Shown here one piece after another: positions 34,424-38,128 of a DNA stretch of 38,128 nt (positions within the stretch are counted from its first letter, which is position 1; every line of letters begins with the position of its first letter). Both the position numbers and the translations under genes were made by a program. This DNA comes from Candidatus Eisenbacteria bacterium (lineage in GTDB: Bacteria; Desulfobacterota; Binatia; DP-6). The notes below the pieces were generated by a model. That model did not search any database and was not told the DNA's origin. It saw nothing but the letters and a program-made list of their open reading frames with translations. The stretch spans positions 1 through 38,128 of the forward strand of contig DATJZY010000115.1 in the NCBI GenBank assembly GCA_035577985.1, in the 5' to 3' direction.

Positions 34424-35538
34424 CGGTCCTGCTCGTGATGGTGATGTTCGTCGGGTTCGTCGCCCTCGACGCGCTCGTCCGCATGGTGGCGCGCCGCCTC
34501 GACGCGGCGCGCACGCGCCGGGCGCGCGAGGCGGCGCTCGCCACCTCGCTGCGACTCGACTTCACGCACGAGGCGCCGAGCCTCAAGCGGGTCGAGGTTC
34601 CCGAGCCGAAGGCCCGCATCCTCGCCGTCGACGACGAGCCCGTGATCCTCGACGTCTTCCGCAAGGTCCTCGTCCTCGACGGCTTCAGCGTCGATACGGT
34701 CGAGAGTGGACCCGAAGCGCTCGGCCTCGTGCAGCGGCGGGACTACGACTTCGTCTTCACCGACTTGAAGATGCCCGGCATGAGCGGCGTCGACGTGGTG
34801 AAGGGCGTGAAGCATCTCCGTCCCGACGTCGACGTGGCGGTGATCACCGGCTACGCGACGATCGAATCGGCCGTCGAGACGATGCAGCACGGGGCGGTCG
34901 ACTACGTGCAGAAGCCATTCACGGCCGACGAGCTCGTGGCCTTCGCGGGGCGCCTCCTCATCAAGCGCGAGGCGCGTCTGCAGTCGCAGCGCCTTCCCGA
35001 GGTCCGCGTCGTGGCACAGGGGGTTGCCGACGCCGTGCGACCCGGCGAGTTCTGCGTCCCGGGCGGAGCCTTCCTCTCGGACGGGCACGCCTGGGCACGC
35101 ATCGAGCCCACGGGCGAGGTGCGGATCGGGCTCGACGACTTCGCGCGCAAGGTGCTCGGGACGATCGAGCGCGTCGAGCTGCCGGCGGAGGGAGGGATGA
35201 TTCGACGCGGCGAGCCCTTCTTCACCGTCCACCGCGGCGGCACGGCGGCGCGCTTCCTCGCGCCGGTTTCCGGTCGCGTGGTCCGTGTGAACGCAGGCCT
35301 GCGCGCCAGTCCCGATTGGCTCGCGCGCAGTCCCTACGACGCCGGCTGGGTGGCGGTCCTCGAGCCGGTGAACCTCGAGAGCGATCTTCCCGCGCTCCGT
35401 ATCGGAAAGCCGGTCATCGAGTGGTACCACGCGGAAATCGCGCGCCTGCGCGAAGCGGGGGGACCTGCCGCGCAGGGCGCGCCGCAGGTCGACTGGGGCA
35501 CGCTCGACGCGACCTTCTTCGCTCACCAGGCCGGTTGA
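34420..35538 (+). CDS. Membrane-anchored receiver fused to a GcvH-like domain without lipoyl lysine
   Basis: A 372-residue protein. An N-terminal helix (residues 2-24, VLLVMVMFVGFVALDALV) is followed by a receiver (Asp71/Asp72, Asp115 in FTDLKMPG, Lys165). Residues about 215-316 match glycine-cleavage H protein: HAWARIEPTGEVRIGLDDFA, LGTIERVELP, GGMIRRGEPFF, APVSGRVVRVN, SPYDAGWVAVL. In GcvH the lipoylated Lys lies in ESVKAA; here the aligned stretch is HRGGTAA, with Gly274 at the Lys position. So the domain cannot carry lipoate and must serve another purpose, such as docking. Last gene of the operon; a hairpin follows the stop. Confidence 0.88.
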   Translation: MTVLLVMVMFVGFVALDALVRMVARRLDAARTRRAREAALATSLRLDFTHEAPSLKRVEVPEPKARILAVDDEPVILDVFRKVLVLDGFSVDTVESGPEALGLVQRRDYDFVFTDLKMPGMSGVDVVKGVKHLRPDVDVAVITGYATIESAVETMQHGAVDYVQKPFTADELVAFAGRLLIKREARLQSQRLPEVRVVAQGVADAVRPGEFCVPGGAFLSDGHAWARIEPTGEVRIGLDDFARKVLGTIERVELPAEGGMIRRGEPFFTVHRGGTAARFLAPVSGRVVRVNAGLRASPDWLARSPYDAGWVAVLEPVNLESDLPALRIGKPVIEWYHAEIARLREAGGPAAQGAPQVDWGTLDATFFAHQAG

Positions 35539-35539
35539 G

Positions 35540-35564
35540 GCACGCCGCTGCCGAGCGGGCGTGC
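35540..35564 (+). terminator. Hairpin after the redox/signalling operon
   Basis: GCACGCC (35540-35546) and GGCGTGC (35558-35564) form a perfect 7-bp stem with an 11-base loop, 1 bp after the stop of the last operon gene. No T-run, so factor-independent termination is uncertain. Confidence 0.45.
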
Positions 35565-35684
35565 GATCGCGACGCGGCGGGAAAGCGCAGCCCGGGACGC
35601 ATCCGTGGACCCGGCCCCGGCCGGCGGGCGCTCGCCAACGCCGCCACGGGTGACACGCATCGCGACGACGGAGTACACACGGCA

Positions 35685-36281
35685 ATGCTCGCGGCGCCCA
35701 GCGGTCGTGATCGTCCCGCTCGCGTCCCGGGTCCCCTCGCCATCAGGTCGCCGTCGACCGGCCGGGCACGATGGCTCGTCCAGGTTGTGGCGACGACGGC
35801 CGGCTACGGGGCCGTCGTCGCGTGGCTCACGTGGCCGCTCGCGTCCTCGTTGGCGACGCACCTTCCGGACACGTGGATCGCGTGTCACTTCGACAGCCTG
35901 CTCGCCGCGAGGGCGCTCGCCTGGCAGTCGCACGCGCTCGCCACCGCGCCGGCCACGCTGCTCGACGCCAACATCTACCATCCCGCGCATCACGCGCTGC
36001 TCTATTCCGCGGCGTCGTTCGGTGCCCTCCCGTACTTCGCGCCGGTCTTCGCGCTCAGCGACAACCCGACGCTCGCGATCAATGCGACGCTCCTCGGGGC
36101 CTCGTCGTTCCTGGCGGTGCGATGGGTGCTCTGGGAATATCCGAGGACTGCGGGTCTACGGCACGCGCGACGTGTAATCTTCGATTCCTCGGGCTTCCCG
36201 TCGAGCAGCTCAAGCCACACGATGACGCCGATCATCAGTGTCGCGCCACCTGACGATCGCCTGCTCGCGCGCCGGGGCTGA
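35685..36281 (+). pseudogene. Truncated polytopic membrane protein
   Basis: From ATG 35685 the frame encodes a first helix (VQVVATTAGYGAVVAWLTW), then LATHLPDTWIACHFDSLLAA, DANIYHPAHHALLY, a further helix (FGALPYFAPVFAL) and NPTLAINATLL. This resembles the N-terminus of large integral membrane proteins (YfhO- or ArnT-like glycosyltransferase style) that usually exceed 500 residues with many helices. After about ASSFLAVRW (36125) the sequence loses hydrophobic helices and runs in low-complexity residues to the stop at 36281. It is probably a remnant cut by a rearrangement. The minus strand at about 36130-36245 has another possible helix (MIGVIVWLELL), unidentified. Confidence 0.5.
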
Positions 36282-36340
36282 CCCGTGTCGCCGGTCGGCC
36301 TGCTGGCGCGCGCCCCACACGGTCTGGTAGCCCTTGTGGC

Positions 36341-37180
36341 ATGCCTACTGCGAAGGTTCGCGACATCGAGCTGTACTACGAGGAGCACGGCAGCGGGGAT
36401 CCGCTGCTGTGCATCATGGGCTTCGCCACCGACTCGAACGGGTGGCTACTCCAGGTGCCAGCCTTCGCGGAGTGCTACCGGACGATCGTGTTCGACAACC
36501 GCGGCGTCGGGCGGAGCGCGAAACCGTCGGGGGCGTACACGATCCACGAGATGGCGGACGACGCGGCTGCGCTGCTCGATCACCTCGACATCGACCGCAC
36601 CCACGTGCTCGGTCTCTCGATGGGCGGGATGATCGCGCAGGAGCTGGTGCTACGACATCCGCACCGCGTGCGCCGGCTCGTGTTGGCGGCCACCTTCCCC
36701 GAGCCCGACGTTGCGACCGAGGAGCAGCGTAAGGTCCTCTTCACGCGGATGGGTGGCACCATCACGGAAGGCGGCGAGATGAAGATCGACTTTACCGCCA
36801 TGAACCCGATGCTCTTCTTCCAGAACATGCTGCCGCTCGTGTTCTCCCCGGCGTTCATCCAGAACGAGCTGCCGAAGCTGATCCAGCTCTTCTCGGGAGC
36901 GCTGCAGTACGGCTTCAGCATCGAGGCGATCATGGGCCAGATGCAGGCGATCATGACGCACAAAGCGACCGACCGGCTGACCGGAATCGCGGCGCCGACG
37001 CTGGTGTTGACGGGCGATGCGGACCGGCTCATCTCGCCCGCGAACTCGGACGTGCTCGCACAGCGCATCCCGGGCGCGAAGCTCGTGCGCCTGCCTGGTG
37101 GCACGCACGGCTTCAACTTCGAGATGCCGGACGCGTTCAATCGCGAAGTGCTGGGATTCCTCGCCGGCGTCGCGAGCTGA
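36341..37180 (+). CDS. Alpha/beta hydrolase (epoxide hydrolase / lactonase-like fold)
   Basis: A 279-residue alpha/beta hydrolase with a full catalytic set: FDNRGVGRSAKP turn, nucleophile GLSMGG (Ser93), acid in LTGDADRLI (Asp226 or Asp228) and His256 (GGTHGF). The cap region (about 125-205) is helical with Met/Phe-rich stretches (MNPMLFFQNMLPLVF), suggesting a hydrophobic substrate pocket. Similar to 3-oxoadipate enol-lactonase-like and ester hydrolases; substrate unknown. ATG 36341 is the natural start of MPTAKVRDIELYYEEHG. No signal peptide. It stands alone; repeat copy 37204 follows 24 bp after its stop. Confidence 0.9.
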   Translation: MPTAKVRDIELYYEEHGSGDPLLCIMGFATDSNGWLLQVPAFAECYRTIVFDNRGVGRSAKPSGAYTIHEMADDAAALLDHLDIDRTHVLGLSMGGMIAQELVLRHPHRVRRLVLAATFPEPDVATEEQRKVLFTRMGGTITEGGEMKIDFTAMNPMLFFQNMLPLVFSPAFIQNELPKLIQLFSGALQYGFSIEAIMGQMQAIMTHKATDRLTGIAAPTLVLTGDADRLISPANSDVLAQRIPGAKLVRLPGGTHGFNFEMPDAFNREVLGFLAGVAS

Positions 37181-37203
37181 CCCTTGTCGGTGCGAAGGGA
37201 GGG

Positions 37204-37256
37204 GAGGTATTGGCAATAGTTGTGGATCGGGCTCCGAGCGGCGGTTCGGAGTGAAC
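37204..37256 (+). repeat. Dispersed end repeat, longest plus-strand copy
   Basis: It starts GAGGTATTGGCAATAGTTGT and continues GGATCGGGCTCC and GGCGGTTCGGAGTGAAC. About 50 bp align with the minus-strand copy at 17371-17429. No transposase is next to it. GTCCGAATCC motifs near 37288 match those at 17640-17715. Confidence 0.75.
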
Positions 37257-37365
37257 TGCAGGGATGCGACCTAACGCGCGGCGTCGCTGTCCGAATCCGT
37301 CCCGATCGCGGTCAAAATGACCGAATCCTCTTCGAGACAACCGGGCGCTTTTCTTAGTCGGCCCC

Positions 37366-37395
37366 TTGACCCGCACTCCGGCCCTGCCCTATCAG
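37366..37395 (+). promoter_or_regulatory. Possible sigma70-type promoter for the GAF/PAS gene
   Basis: TTGACC (37366-37371) and TATCAG (37390-37395) are 18 bp apart, 43 bp before the start codon. A small hairpin (CCCC-tgaaa-GGGG, 37409-37421) lies between this and the AGGAGG ribosome site. Sequence match only. Confidence 0.35.
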
Positions 37396-37437
37396 ACAAC
37401 AGGGCTTCCCCCTGAAAGGGGTCTAGGAGGCAATCTC

Positions 37438-38128
37438 TTGCGTTCACCCGAAGGGCGAGCCCTCCTCGCCGACACACTCGACGTAGCGATCAGCGCAACG
37501 CGCGCCGATTTCGGGAATGTTCAGCTGATCAACCCGCTCAGCGGCACGCTGGAGATCGTGGCGCAGAAGGGGTTCCAGGCCGACTTTCTCGACTACTTTG
37601 CTGCGACCCACGTCGGCCAGGCAGCCTGCGGCACCGCGATGAGCGAGCGCATGCGGGTGGTCGTCGAGGACATCGAGATCGACCCTGTCTTCCGCGAGCC
37701 CCAGCTACGGGCAGTGATGCGCGCTGCGGGTGTGCGGGCGGTGCAATCGACGCCGCTGATCGATCGCAGCGGGACGGTGTTCGGCGTGCTGTCCACCCAC
37801 TTCCGTACGCCGCATCGGCCGACCGAGCCCGAACTCCATCTCGTGGACGTCTGCGCTCGGCTCCTGATGGACGTCGATCGCCAGCGGGTGGACGTCCCGC
37901 TCCGGGGCGTGCTCAACGCAGCACCTGATCCGATCCTCGGCGTCGATACGGACGGACGGATCGTGTTTGCCAACACCCAGGCGGAGAAGACTTTCGGCTA
38001 CCCCGTGAAGGAGCTGCTCGAACAACCCGTCGAGCTGCTGATCCCCGACCATCTGCGAGACAAGCACCGGGCTCTCCGCACGAGCTACATGCGCGCGCCG
38101 GCCACACGCCCGATGGGAGCAGGTCTGG
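37438..38128 (+). CDS. GAF-PAS sensor protein (3' end outside window)
   Basis: TTG 37438 is 7 bases after AGGAGG (37425-37430 area), which decides the start. The open frame runs to the window end (230 codons). Residues about 5-150 are a GAF domain (LDVAISATRADFGNVQLINP, QKGFQADFLDYF, QSTPLIDRSGTVFGVLSTHF). From about 160 a PAS domain begins (LNAAPDPILGVDTDGRIVFA, NTQAEKTFGY, ELLIPDHLRDKH). Such GAF-PAS starts usually lead to a histidine kinase or diguanylate cyclase; the output part is not in the window. No membrane helix, so cytoplasmic. Confidence 0.85.
   Translation, partial: MRSPEGRALLADTLDVAISATRADFGNVQLINPLSGTLEIVAQKGFQADFLDYFAATHVGQAACGTAMSERMRVVVEDIEIDPVFREPQLRAVMRAAGVRAVQSTPLIDRSGTVFGVLSTHFRTPHRPTEPELHLVDVCARLLMDVDRQRVDVPLRGVLNAAPDPILGVDTDGRIVFANTQAEKTFGYPVKELLEQPVELLIPDHLRDKHRALRTSYMRAPATRPMGAGL

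Noticed and set aside
12108..38128. A second copy of the tRNA-derived core marking the other end of an island
   Set aside because: I found no second copy by eye; the island's other end may lie outside the window or be lost.
1..38128. CRISPR array, prophage genes or integrase
   Set aside because: No regularly spaced repeats, no cas, phage structural or tyrosine/serine recombinase genes are visible; the repeats present are few and dispersed.

Overview
This window is about 38 kb of GC-rich bacterial DNA with tightly packed genes. Several start on GTG or TTG, and many neighbours overlap by 4 bp (ATGA or GTGA). A triheme c7-type cytochrome with HybA/NrfD-type redox partners, a haem-motif sensor kinase, NrfD-type membrane proteins and many alpha/beta hydrolases suggest a Gram-negative, probably uncultured relative of the old Deltaproteobacteria (Desulfobacterota, Myxococcota or Binatota type). 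This placement is inference; no 16S or other marker gene is present.

Layout. 1-6229: an exported protein cut by the window edge, an alpha/beta hydrolase fused to a regulator-type C-terminus, a frameshifted cupredoxin, a truncated Tat-exported phosphoesterase, an HSL-type esterase and a DUF3108 protein. 6623-11996: the most striking block. It holds a ferritin-like diiron protein whose metal ligands match cyanobacterial aldehyde-deformylating oxygenase (ADO), a second ADO-like protein that keeps the four Glu but has lost both His ligands, a fatty-acyl-reductase-like SDR, and an ABC exporter whose permease carries a long coiled coil. This could be an aldehyde/alkane-forming and exporting system outside cyanobacteria. 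12108-17767: a scrambled accessory zone with the 3' part of a tRNA-Ala (likely an old attachment site), two decayed IS256-type transposases, a third fragment and dispersed end repeats, with a DUF202 protein and a DUF900 lipoprotein hydrolase between them.

17799-22654: an alpha/beta hydrolase, a glutathione S-transferase and a three-gene HlyD/ABC-ATPase/ABC-2 permease efflux operon on the minus strand. 22978-29625: alpha-glucan genes (GT5 glycogen synthase, GH57, GH13) mixed with an extended SDR, a small protein and a methyltransferase remnant.

29912-35538: a six-gene operon joining a membrane redox complex (triheme cytochrome c, four-cluster ferredoxin, NrfD/HybB) to a two-component system. 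The kinase has a haem-type periplasmic sensor and a Cys-rich insertion inside its ATPase domain. Its partners are a stand-alone receiver and a membrane-anchored receiver fused to a GcvH-like domain that lacks the lipoyl lysine. It looks like a respiratory or redox-sensing module that carries its own signalling, and is the second candidate for an undescribed system. 35685-38128: a truncated membrane protein, an alpha/beta hydrolase, another repeat copy and the start of a GAF/PAS sensor that runs off the window.
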